Below, piece after piece: positions 1-4,484 of a DNA stretch of 5,579 nt. Under the pieces are notes generated by a model, which saw nothing but the letters and a program-made list of their open reading frames with translations, was not told the origin of the DNA and ran no database searches. Position 1 is the stretch's first letter; every line of letters starts with the position of its first letter. The position numbers and the translations under genes were made by a program. Source of the DNA: UMGS172 sp045592985 (lineage in GTDB: Bacteria > Bacillota > Clostridia > Oscillospirales > Acutalibacteraceae); contig JAZNVU010000014.1 of assembly GCA_045592985.1 (NCBI GenBank), forward strand, positions 1-5,579, read 5' to 3'.

Positions 1-79
1 GTATTCTTCTGAGTGTAGAAATGGCAATACCGAGTTGGATGAAACGGTCTCTGTTTTTATAATCTACTTCCTTTCCCAT
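1..79 (-). CDS. XRE-type helix-turn-helix regulator, N-terminal fragment (cut by window edge)
   Basis: An ATG at 79-77 on the minus strand opens 26 codons to the window edge without a stop. The peptide begins MGKEVDYKNRDRFIQLG and continues IAISTLRRI. This resembles the N-terminus of small XRE/Cro-type regulators of Clostridia, in which a first helix with an LG..IS..R pattern precedes the HTH; the HTH itself lies outside the window. An AGAGAGG Shine-Dalgarno lies about 8 nt upstream. The gene is divergent from the SLOG gene, and the two share a 190-bp intergenic region, so it could control itself and that neighbour (inference). The reading frame and start look real. The family call rests on a short peptide and could be wrong. 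Confidence 0.6.
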   Translation of the reverse strand, partial: MGKEVDYKNRDRFIQLGIAISTLRRI

Positions 80-121
80 AGTTACAACCTCTCTTATATG
101 CAATAAATTGTTCTTATAATA

Positions 122-150
122 ATTATACTTTCTGTCAAAATTCCTTTCAG
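122..150 (-). promoter_or_regulatory. Candidate promoter of the divergent XRE-type gene
   Basis: On the minus strand a perfect TATAAT (127-122) lies 17 bp from CTGAAA (150-145, 4/6 to TTGACA), giving a leader of about 35 nt before the ATG at 79. A perfect TTGACA (138-133) lies between these boxes, but it has no well-spaced -10 of its own: TATAAG at 118-113 is only 14 bp away. One of the two is probably used. Confidence 0.4.
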
Positions 151-167
151 TATTTTAGCGTATGCAC

Positions 168-196
168 TTGACTGTATCGGTCAGCAAGTATATAAT
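168..196 (+). promoter_or_regulatory. Sigma-A promoter for the SLOG gene, with a dyad over the spacer
   Basis: TTGACT (168-173) and a perfect TATAAT (191-196) are separated by 17 bp, a near-consensus vegetative promoter. It points at the SLOG gene, with a leader of about 65 nt. The spacer carries an imperfect dyad from 167 to 188 (CTTG and CTG arms answered by CAG and CAAG, with one bulged base). Its position between -35 and -10 suits a repressor site. The divergent XRE-type regulator is the obvious candidate, but nothing in the sequence proves the link. Confidence 0.65.
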
Positions 197-268
197 TATC
201 TTTGCATATTGTCGTTATTTATATGCGTATGACTTGATTTATAAGTGATTGTGGGTGAATGTTCATCA

Positions 269-763
269 ATGACAGAAAGTGAAAAAAGAACCCATCGGTG
301 TTGTTTTACGAGACACCGACCTGAGAAGCTATCCATCCCCGAAAGCAAAGTCAAGGCGGCTTTACAAAAAGAAATCCGTCTGGCAATCGCAGACGGAATC
401 AATGTTTTTATTACAGGTATGGCTCCTGGTGTGGATATCTGGGCAGCTGAGATTATCTTAGAACTCAGAGAAAAAGAAAATCTTCCGCTAAAACTAATAG
501 CCGCATGCCCGCACCATGGCTTTGAAAATCGCTGGTCTCTTGAGTGGCAAAAACGATATGCGGTCATTATGGCTAAGGCAGACTTTATAAAAGATGTCTG
601 TACTTATTATAGTCGAGGTTGCTACCAGATCCGCAACGAATGGATGGTAGATCATTCGGCAAAAGTAATCGCCGTTTGGAACGGTAGTCCAAGTGGGACG
701 AAAAACACTATCGTTTATGCACGACGAAAAGGTGTTCCGGTAATCAATATTTTAGATAAGTAA
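269..763 (+). CDS. SLOG-family protein (DUF1273 / YpsA-like)
   Basis: A 164-residue protein with the landmarks of the DUF1273/YpsA branch of the SLOG superfamily, Rossmann-like folds that bind nucleotide-type ligands. They are CCFTRHRPEKL (11-21), FITGMAPGVDIWAAE (47-61), ACPH (80-83 region), YSRGCYQIRNEWMVDHS (114-130) and AVWNGSPSGTKNT (135-147). Length is normal for the family. The first motif normally reads FTGHRP; here the glycine of the predicted phosphate-binding turn is Arg15. An in-frame GTG at 245 and another at 251 are possible starts, but ATG 269 is preferred because GGGTGA (253-258) lies 10 nt upstream and the family normally begins shortly before CCFTGHRP. YpsA-like proteins have been tied to cell division and stress, but for copies on accessory elements the role is unknown. 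No transmembrane segment is seen, so a cytosolic protein is expected. Confidence 0.85.
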   Translation: MTESEKRTHRCCFTRHRPEKLSIPESKVKAALQKEIRLAIADGINVFITGMAPGVDIWAAEIILELREKENLPLKLIAACPHHGFENRWSLEWQKRYAVIMAKADFIKDVCTYYSRGCYQIRNEWMVDHSAKVIAVWNGSPSGTKNTIVYARRKGVPVINILDK

Positions 764-818
764 ATCTCAATATGCTCTAAAAAATTTAATATGCCCAAAC
801 TCCGTTTTGCTTCTGATG

Positions 819-853
819 TTTAACTTGATGGTTAAAGCGCAAAATAATAGTAA
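819..853 (+). promoter_or_regulatory. Weak candidate promoter with overlapping dyad, upstream of the recombinase
   Basis: TTGATG (825-830) lies 17 bp from a poor -10 (TAGTAA, 848-853), about 30 nt before the recombinase ATG. A perfect 6-bp dyad, TTTAAC (819-824) and GTTAAA (831-836), encloses the -35. A further TTTTGC (805-810)/GCAAAA (839-844) pair surrounds it. A weak promoter under a dyad would fit low, regulated recombinase expression. Read-through from the SLOG gene is an alternative, since no terminator is seen between the two genes. Confidence 0.25.
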
Positions 854-881
854 AATAAAGATATGAAATGGAGGTTTTGGT

Positions 882-1724
882 ATGAAAAAAAGAATTATTA
901 CCAATCAAACAATAAAATCGTTCGAGAAATATTTGTTGGAGAACGAAAAGGCACCGGCAACCATTGATAAATATATGCGGGATATCCGTTGCTTTGCCGA
1001 GTACGCCGCCGAACACGCACTGGATAAAACATTAGTCCTGGACTATAAAGGAATGTTAGAACAGAACTACGCTATTCGTAGTGCAAACTCTATGCTTGCC
1101 GCACTCAATGCTTTTCTGAGATTTGTCGGCTGGAACGATCTTTGTGTAAAGCAATTTAAGGTGCAAAAAGAAGCGTACTGTTCCGAGGAAAAGGAACTTA
1201 CCAAAGCGGAATACACGGCTCTTGTAAGGACAGCTGAGCAAAAGAAAAACGAACGACTTTCCCTCGTCGTTCAAACGATTTGCGGGACAGGCATTCGTGT
1301 TAGTGAATTGCAAAGTATTACGGTGGAGGCTGTGCGCAAAGGAGAAGCAATTGTATCCTGCAAGGGAAAAACAAGAAAGATATTTATTGTCAGTGCCCTG
1401 CGAAAAAAACTGCTTCGATATGCTACAGAACGAAAAATAAACTCCGGAATAATTTTCGTGACCAAAAGCGGTAAACCGCTTGACCGTAGTAATATTTGGA
1501 GAGAAATGAAGAGTTTGTGTGAACAGGCCGGTGTTTCTCCTGGGAAGGTATTTCCACACAATCTGAGGCACCTGTTTGCAAGGACTTTTTACGGTATCGA
1601 AAAAGACATTGCAAAATTAGCAGACATTCTTGGTCACTCCAACATCAATACCACTCGCATTTATATCATTACCACCGGTGCCGAGCATCAGCGCCGTATG
1701 GAAAATATGCGTTTAATCATATAA
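882..1724 (+). CDS. Tyrosine recombinase, likely DNA invertase of the adjacent promoter switch
   Basis: A 280-residue, full-length simple tyrosine recombinase. Residues about 9-90 form the SAM-like core-binding domain and about 105-275 the catalytic domain. The catalytic set is complete: Arg139 (TGIRVSEL), the beta-hairpin Lys161 or Lys163 (CKGKTRK), His226 and Arg229 (PHNLRH), His252 (LGHSN) and the nucleophile Tyr261 (TTRIYI). GGAGG (870-874) sits 7 nt before the ATG. It lacks the N-terminal arm-binding domain of Tn916-type integrases, so its size suits Xer-like or site-specific inversion enzymes. The gene ends 38 bp before a perfect inverted repeat flanking a promoter, so the simplest reading is that it flips that segment. 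This function is inferred from position, not from sequence specificity. It could instead be the remnant integrase of a mobile element. Confidence 0.92.
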   Translation: MKKRIITNQTIKSFEKYLLENEKAPATIDKYMRDIRCFAEYAAEHALDKTLVLDYKGMLEQNYAIRSANSMLAALNAFLRFVGWNDLCVKQFKVQKEAYCSEEKELTKAEYTALVRTAEQKKNERLSLVVQTICGTGIRVSELQSITVEAVRKGEAIVSCKGKTRKIFIVSALRKKLLRYATERKINSGIIFVTKSGKPLDRSNIWREMKSLCEQAGVSPGKVFPHNLRHLFARTFYGIEKDIAKLADILGHSNINTTRIYIITTGAEHQRRMENMRLII

Positions 1725-1755
1725 AAAAGAAAACCGCCACACAGAGCAGCGGTTT
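1723..1755 (-). terminator. Intrinsic terminator on the minus strand, outside the left inverted repeat
   Basis: A perfect 7-bp stem, AAACCGC (1731-1737) with GCGGTTT (1749-1755), encloses an 11-nt loop. Read on the minus strand it is followed by TTCTTTTTT, a proper U-tract. On the plus strand no U-run follows, so it does not look like a terminator for the recombinase gene. It would stop leftward transcription coming out of the invertible segment before it runs antisense through the recombinase. Confidence 0.7.
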
Positions 1756-1762
1756 GAATATC

Positions 1763-1783
1763 ACATAATGGTTATTATGTTGT
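1763..1783 (+). repeat. Left inverted repeat (recombination site IRL)
   Basis: The 21-bp site is made of ACATAAT, then GGTT, then ATTATGT, then TGT, and is matched base for base in inverse orientation at 2023-2043. The site is itself an imperfect palindrome: two 7-bp arms around an asymmetric GGTT. That is how a tyrosine recombinase core is built, with two inverted binding arms around a short overlap region. Identity stops at once on both sides (C1762 and A1784 do not match). Confidence 0.88.
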
Positions 1784-1856
1784 ATAAAACAATAAATAAT
1801 CGGTTTTTGCACAAGCGAAAAGCTCTGCCACAACAAAATATAGGCATAACAAAGAA

Positions 1857-1885
1857 GACCTTTTGAAAATAATAACCAAAAGGTC
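1857..1885. terminator. Hairpin inside the invertible segment, possible insulator terminator
   Basis: GACCTTTT (1857-1864) and AAAAGGTC (1878-1885) form a perfect 8-bp stem with a 13-nt loop. It is followed by GTATTTCT on the plus strand and by TTCTTTGTT on the minus strand, so it is moderately U-rich both ways. It could block read-through from the recombinase side in either orientation. Without a clean U-run the terminator call is tentative. Confidence 0.4.
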
Positions 1886-1947
1886 GTATTTCTCACGCCC
1901 AAAATCCGTTAATTTTATGTAAATCTCAATTTTTTTTGAAAAACCGC

Positions 1948-1976
1948 TTGTTTTTTCATATGTATTATGTTATAAT
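1948..1976 (+). promoter_or_regulatory. Outward-facing promoter inside the invertible segment
   Basis: A perfect -10 TATAAT (1971-1976) with an extended TGT (1968-1970) lies 17 bp after TTGTTT (1948-1953, weak -35). An eight-base T-tract (1930-1937) and other A/T tracts just upstream could act as an UP-type element. The expected start is near 1983, about 40 bp inside the right repeat. It reads toward the KTR, TetR, SipW and TasA-like genes in this orientation. An ATTATGT matching a recombinase arm overlaps the extended -10 (1964-1970). Confidence 0.75.
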
Positions 1977-1978
1977 AC

Positions 1979-2000
1979 CTCGTACTTAAAAAGTAACGAG
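1979..2000. promoter_or_regulatory. Operator-like dyad at the expected transcription start
   Basis: CTCGTACTT (1979-1987) is answered by AAGT, one extra A, then ACGAG (1991-2000): 9 pairs with one bulge around three A's. It abuts the -10 box and covers the expected start. It may be a repressor site or a 5'-end RNA hairpin. It resembles the dyad before the TetR gene (2549-2569) in size, in having one bulged base and in a GTA half-site core, so TetR binding is a reasonable but unproven guess. Confidence 0.4.
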
Positions 2001-2002
2001 AC

Positions 2003-2092
2003 ATGCTTGTTCGGCTTTATGAACAACATAATAACCATTATGTTGCCCGCTATCGTTATTCATTAAGCAAACACATAATCTTAATAGAGTGA
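2003..2092 (+). CDS. Candidate 29-codon leader ORF crossing the right recombination site
   Basis: ATG 2003 opens about 20 nt after the expected transcription start and runs 29 codons to a TGA at 2090-2092. The peptide begins MLVRLYEQHNNHYVARYRYS. The stretch QHNNHYV is encoded by the right inverted repeat. The ribosome site is poor (AACGAG only), so translation is uncertain. If translated it could act as a leader peptide ahead of the terminator at 2145-2197. It may be only an open frame of chance. Confidence 0.25.
   Translation: MLVRLYEQHNNHYVARYRYSLSKHIILIE
2023..2043 (-). repeat. Right inverted repeat (recombination site IRR)
   Basis: Exact reverse complement of 1763-1783. Here the local palindrome is longer, with 9-bp arms CAACATAAT (2024-2032) and ATTATGTTG (2037-2045) around AACC. 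The central tetramer reads GGTT at the left site and AACC at the right site on the same strand, so strand exchange between them would invert, not delete, the DNA between. Confidence 0.88.
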
Positions 2093-2102
2093 GTTTAGTA
2101 CC

Positions 2103-2119
2103 TCTGCATAATATGCAGA
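2103..2119. promoter_or_regulatory. Perfect 17-bp palindrome in the leader
   Basis: TCTGCATA (2103-2110), a central A, and TATGCAGA (2112-2119) are a perfect dyad. It lies between the invertible promoter and the leader terminator, just after the short leader ORF. It could be a protein-binding site or an RNA stem that takes part in folding of the leader. No known operator is recognised. Confidence 0.45.
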
Positions 2120-2144
2120 ACCAACCCCAGCGCCTGAGCCTAAG

Positions 2145-2197
2145 AGCCTGTGCCATTTAATCGTTGTATACGATTATGGTACAGGCTTTTATTTTTT
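2145..2197 (+). terminator. Strong intrinsic terminator in the leader (possible attenuator)
   Basis: AGCCTGTGCCAT (2145-2156) pairs with ATGGTACAGGCT (2176-2187) with one G-U. The inner AATCGT (2159-2164) pairs with ACGATT (2170-2175) after a TT bulge, leaving a 5-nt loop. Then comes TTTATTTTTT ending at 2197. The long stem and U-rich tail make a robust terminator about 40 nt before the KTR gene and after the invertible promoter, so it would gate downstream expression. A GAGCCT duplicate (2136-2141 and 2144-2149) could offer an alternative pairing, but no full antiterminator is seen. Confidence 0.85.
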
Positions 2198-2239
2198 GAG
2201 GTTATTTGACGCAACCGAGCACAAAACGAGGTGATCCCA

Positions 2240-2434
2240 TTGCAAAACACATTACAGCAAAAACTAGCAGACAACGATATTAAAACAGAACGGCGACGAT
2301 TTCTGTGCCCTTTATGCGGTAAGCACACGGTACTATGGTTGCTTCCCGACACAGAGATTAAGAATCTGCCTATTAAATGCAAACGATGCGGTAAAGAAAG
2401 CATCGTGAACGTCGAACCACTTACCAAACCTTAA
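2240..2434 (+). CDS. Cys-rich KTR-family zinc-ribbon protein (TTG start)
   Basis: A 64-residue protein with two CxxC knuckles: Cys23-Pro-Leu-Cys26 and Cys47-Lys-Arg-Cys50, the second just after the segment DTEIKNLPIK. This is the pattern of the Cys_rich_KTR family, small proteins common on Clostridia and Bacilli conjugative elements and near resistance or regulator genes. The KTR motif itself is degenerate (KHT at 28-30). The four cysteines probably bind zinc; the function of the family is unknown. The start is taken as TTG 2240 because GAGGTGAT (2228-2235) is a near-ideal Shine-Dalgarno at the right distance, whereas an in-frame GTG at 2231 lies inside that same sequence. It is the first gene downstream of the invertible promoter and lies between two terminators. 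Confidence 0.82.
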   Translation: MQNTLQQKLADNDIKTERRRFLCPLCGKHTVLWLLPDTEIKNLPIKCKRCGKESIVNVEPLTKP

Positions 2435-2514
2435 AAATCATGTATCAGGCGACAATCTTAACGTAATTTTATAGATACTCACTCCCCTCGCAAAAGACTA
2501 TGTGTAACCAAAGC

Positions 2515-2541
2515 ACAAACGCTGGGCGTTTGTATTTTTTT
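2515..2541 (+). terminator. Intrinsic terminator between the KTR and TetR genes
   Basis: A perfect 8-bp stem, ACAAACGC (2515-2522) and GCGTTTGT (2526-2533), has a TGG loop and is followed by A and seven T's (2535-2541). It should end much of the KTR transcript. The TetR-SipW-TasA genes therefore depend on partial read-through or on a promoter in the 41 bp between this hairpin and the TetR start, where no clear promoter is visible. Confidence 0.85.
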
Positions 2542-2548
2542 GCTGAAA

Positions 2549-2569
2549 TTTGTAGTGAACACTTACAAA
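2549..2569. promoter_or_regulatory. Operator-like dyad just upstream of the TetR gene
   Basis: TTTGTA (2549-2554) and TACAAA (2564-2569) are perfect outer arms, with AGTG and CACT nested within. Allowing one bulged T the dyad has 9 pairs. It touches the Shine-Dalgarno AAAGGGG (2567-2573) and ends 13 nt before the ATG. TetR-family proteins usually bind such dyads near their own gene, so autoregulation is likely in kind but unproven. As RNA it could also fold next to the ribosome site. Confidence 0.5.
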
Positions 2570-2582
2570 GGGGAAAAAGAAA

Positions 2583-3164
2583 ATGAAACAGGATGACTTA
2601 CGCCAAGCATTAATAGATGGCACTATCCACGTCATTGCTCAGAACGGACTTGACAAAGCCACAACAAAAGCAATAAGCAACGCAACAGGCATTAACGAGG
2701 TATATATATACCGTTTATTTGAAAACAAAGAGAAATTGTTTGAAAAAGCCTTCGAACATCTTGACAAACAACTGTTAGACAAATGCTTGCTCCATATTGA
2801 TGTTATGTATATGGGCGAGATGGATTACGAAACAAGATGCAGAATTTATTTTTTAGCAATATGGCGTTTTCTTGTTGGAAATAAAGATGAAATTCTTATG
2901 TATGTTCGCTACTATTATTCGCCGTATTTTAAGAAGCACTCCGCCGAGATGCACAAGCAAAGATTTATGCCGCTTGTAAATAAATTCAATGATGCTTTTA
3001 AAGATGAAGCGGCTGTGTGGTTGATACTTAATCACATATTGAATGTAATGCTTGATTTCGCTGTAATGGTACATAATGATGAGATGCCCAAAAAGGATAA
3101 TTACACCGAGCATGTGTTCCGTGTAATCTATCAATCTGTCAAGCAGTATTTTAAACACGAGTAA
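2583..3164 (+). CDS. TetR/AcrR-family transcriptional regulator
   Basis: A 193-residue protein of normal TetR length. Residues about 8-56 form the N-terminal DNA-binding domain, with the family signature of AQNGLDKATTKAISNATG, then INEVYIYRLFENKEKLFEKAF. The recognition helix is around INEVYIYRLF (37-46). The remaining, mostly helical part is the variable ligand/dimer domain, with many aromatics and no recognisable ligand signature. AAAGGGG lies 9 nt before the ATG. The SipW gene follows after 17 bp, and its Shine-Dalgarno overlaps this stop, so the two are very likely co-transcribed. The expected role is repression of its own operon through nearby dyads, released by an unknown ligand. That a SipW/TasA surface operon begins with a TetR gene makes a second control layer on top of promoter inversion plausible. 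Confidence 0.92.
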   Translation: MKQDDLRQALIDGTIHVIAQNGLDKATTKAISNATGINEVYIYRLFENKEKLFEKAFEHLDKQLLDKCLLHIDVMYMGEMDYETRCRIYFLAIWRFLVGNKDEILMYVRYYYSPYFKKHSAEMHKQRFMPLVNKFNDAFKDEAAVWLILNHILNVMLDFAVMVHNDEMPKKDNYTEHVFRVIYQSVKQYFKHE

Positions 3165-3181
3165 GGAGATAATCCAAAGTA

Positions 3182-3715
3182 ATGAACACGAAAACAAGAA
3201 AGTTATTAAAAGTTATCTCCAATGCGTTGGTGATAGTAGTTGTGGTATTAGCCATTCTGCTTCACGGTTTGCAGTTTGTAGGACTAAAGCCTTACTCTGT
3301 TTTGTCCGGCTCGATGCAATCGGTGTATCCCACAGGTTCTCTCCTTTACATAAAGGATGTAAATCCCGAAACATTGGAGGTCGGCGATGTTATCACCTTT
3401 AAAATGGCAGGCGGTACTCTTTGTACCCATCGTATCATCGAGATTGTTCATAATGAAGATAATCCCGATATTGTTCGTTTCCGTACAAAAGGTGATGAAA
3501 ACGATACGGCAGATCCACTCGTTGATTGCGATAGAGTAGTCGGAAAAGCTGTGTTCTGTATACCGCTGCTCGGGTATCTGGCAACTTATATGGCAGTACC
3601 GCCTGGAAAATACATAACCATCACCGTTGCTATTTCACTTGTTCTTATAGAAATAATGATAAGCCTTGTTCTTAACGACAAGGATAAAAAGAAAGCCCAT
3701 ACAGAGCAAAATTAA
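3182..3715 (+). CDS. sipW: SipW-type (ER-like) type I signal peptidase
   Basis: A 177-residue membrane peptidase of the SipW branch. A transmembrane helix (about 11-33) precedes the catalytic motif SGSM (42-45), with Ser44 as nucleophile. His83 in CTHRI takes the place of the usual bacterial lysine, the mark of ER/archaeal-type enzymes. TKGDENDTADP (102-112) carries the conserved aspartates Asp105 and Asp111. A second transmembrane helix (about 143-165) is followed by a Lys-rich tail. GGAG (3165-3168) overlaps the TetR stop and lies 13 nt from the ATG, a little long. In Bacillus subtilis SipW removes the leaders of TasA and TapA. Here the three genes that follow carry the matching leader type, so they are its likely substrates. 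The active site faces the outside of the membrane. Confidence 0.95.
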   Translation: MNTKTRKLLKVISNALVIVVVVLAILLHGLQFVGLKPYSVLSGSMQSVYPTGSLLYIKDVNPETLEVGDVITFKMAGGTLCTHRIIEIVHNEDNPDIVRFRTKGDENDTADPLVDCDRVVGKAVFCIPLLGYLATYMAVPPGKYITITVAISLVLIEIMISLVLNDKDKKKAHTEQN

Positions 3716-3742
3716 ATTTCAAATTAAAAAGGAGACCTTGCT

Positions 3743-4396
3743 ATGAAAAAGTCAAAAGTTCTAATTACTACTTTATGCGCGGTATTGCTTGTTACTGTAT
3801 CCGTTTTAGGAACGCTAGCTTACCTTACCAGTCAAGATGAAGTGGTAAACACTTTTACCGTCGGTAAAGTAAACATCTCTTTGGATGAAGCGGCAGTAAA
3901 TGCTGACGGAACTGAAATAGCAGGTGCCGACCGTGTGAAAGAGAATAATTACCATCTTATTCCCGGTCAGACCTATGTTAAAGACCCCACTTTAACCGTT
4001 AAAGCAAAGAGTGAAGATTCTTATGTTCGTATGCTCTTGACCCTTAACTGTGCTGATGAGTTTGATGCGATTTACGCACCCGATAAGGCAGACCTCACCA
4101 CAATTTTTAATGGTTATGACGCTACAAATTGGGTTTATGAAACTGTGACCAGAGATACTGCGAAAAACACTATTACATATGAGTTCCGATACAAAGAGAT
4201 TGTTACAAAGTCCGCAACCGATACCAAGTTGGATGCACTCTTTGATTCCATCACCGTTCCCAGTGCTTTTGATAGCAAGGATATGAACTCTATCGCCAAC
4301 CTTAAAATCACAGTTATCGGCCACGCTATTCAGGCAACTGGCTTTGCCAATGCCGAATCTGCCTGGACTGCCTTTAACGAGCAGATTAACGGCTAA
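3743..4396 (+). CDS. SipW-dependent secreted TasA-like protein 1
   Basis: A 217-residue protein with a SipW-type leader: MKKSK, a hydrophobic core (6-22), then GTLA26 before Tyr27, the expected cut. The mature part begins YLTSQDEVVNTFTVGKVNI and includes the motif HLIPGQTYVKDPTLTVKA. The YxL(V/I)PG-x-(T/I)-x-KDP-x-(L/V)T segment recurs in the next gene and is typical of the TasA/camelysin-like beta-sandwich family of Clostridia. No sortase motif, second membrane helix or repeat is visible, so it is released or assembled outside. AAGGAG lies 8 nt before the ATG, and the gene follows SipW by 27 bp, indicating one transcript. By family it is expected to be an extracellular fibre or matrix subunit. 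Which paralogue is the main fibre cannot be told. Confidence 0.9.
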   Translation: MKKSKVLITTLCAVLLVTVSVLGTLAYLTSQDEVVNTFTVGKVNISLDEAAVNADGTEIAGADRVKENNYHLIPGQTYVKDPTLTVKAKSEDSYVRMLLTLNCADEFDAIYAPDKADLTTIFNGYDATNWVYETVTRDTAKNTITYEFRYKEIVTKSATDTKLDALFDSITVPSAFDSKDMNSIANLKITVIGHAIQATGFANAESAWTAFNEQING

Positions 4397-4411
4397 TTTA
4401 TAAATTAATGC

Positions 4412-4454
4412 TTTCAAGCAGACGGGTAAATTCGTGTTTCTCCGCCTGTTGAAA
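4412..4454. other. Intercistronic stem-loop between TasA-like genes 1 and 2
   Basis: TTTCAAGCAGACGG (4412-4425) pairs with CCGCCTGTTGAAA (4442-4454) with one bulge and one mismatch, around a loop of about 16 nt. It is followed by TAAAAAATT and not by a U-run, so it is not a standard terminator on either strand. It may stabilise or process the mRNA and so set different levels of the two products. Confidence 0.45.
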
Positions 4455-4484
4455 TAAAAAATTGAAGAAAGGAGGAACACGACA

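Larger units (their letters stand above)
1763..2043. other. Candidate invertible DNA segment (phase-variation promoter switch)
   Basis: A 281-bp unit is bounded by perfect 21-bp inverted repeats, with 239 bp between them. The interior has no convincing protein-coding gene and one strong promoter near its right end pointing outward. It also has a hairpin that could insulate it. A tyrosine recombinase gene lies directly upstream. This recombinase / inverted repeat / promoter arrangement matches established invertible promoters of gut bacteria and the RecV-type switches of Clostridioides difficile. As read, the promoter faces the KTR-TetR-SipW-TasA side, which is the presumed ON state. The stretch 1725-2239 otherwise holds only the leader elements listed separately. 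Inversion is inferred; a single sequence shows one orientation only. Confidence 0.85.

Noticed and set aside
245..268. Longer start (GTG 245 or 251) for the SLOG gene
   Set aside because: ATG 269 has a GGGTGA ribosome site at a good distance, and the family normally starts close to the CCFTGHRP motif. The upstream codons have no better ribosome site.
1056..1571. Long minus-strand open frames opposite the recombinase, and similar ones opposite the TetR and TasA-like genes
   Set aside because: They are antisense shadows of well-supported genes, with Cys/Phe/Ser-rich low-quality peptides and no ribosome sites.
1717..1902. Minus-strand 61-codon open frame across the left repeat as a gene
   Set aside because: TTG start without a ribosome site, overlaps the recombinase end, the terminator and the repeat, and resembles no protein. 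Mentioned only for its frame through the repeat.
1801..1950. Short inverted pairs CGGTTTTT (1801-1808)/AAAAACCG (1939-1946) and CAAGCG (1812-1817)/CGCTTG (1945-1950) inside the switch as extra recombination or enhancer sites
   Set aside because: They are short, interleaved and made of A/T tracts. No symmetry like the 21-bp sites is present, so chance is likely.
1763..2043. Inverted repeats as ends of an insertion sequence or as att sites of an integrated element
   Set aside because: There is no transposase inside, the repeats are inverted rather than direct, and the interior is a promoter. An inversion switch explains all parts better. Att sites elsewhere cannot be excluded.
2231..2239. GTG at 2231 as start of the KTR gene
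   Set aside because: It lies inside the GAGGTGAT Shine-Dalgarno that serves TTG 2240, and no other ribosome site precedes it.
2447..2479. Promoter for the TetR operon around GCGACA...TATAGATACT
   Set aside because: The spacing is wrong (15 or 19 bp), the -35 match is poor, and it lies upstream of the 2515-2541 terminator.
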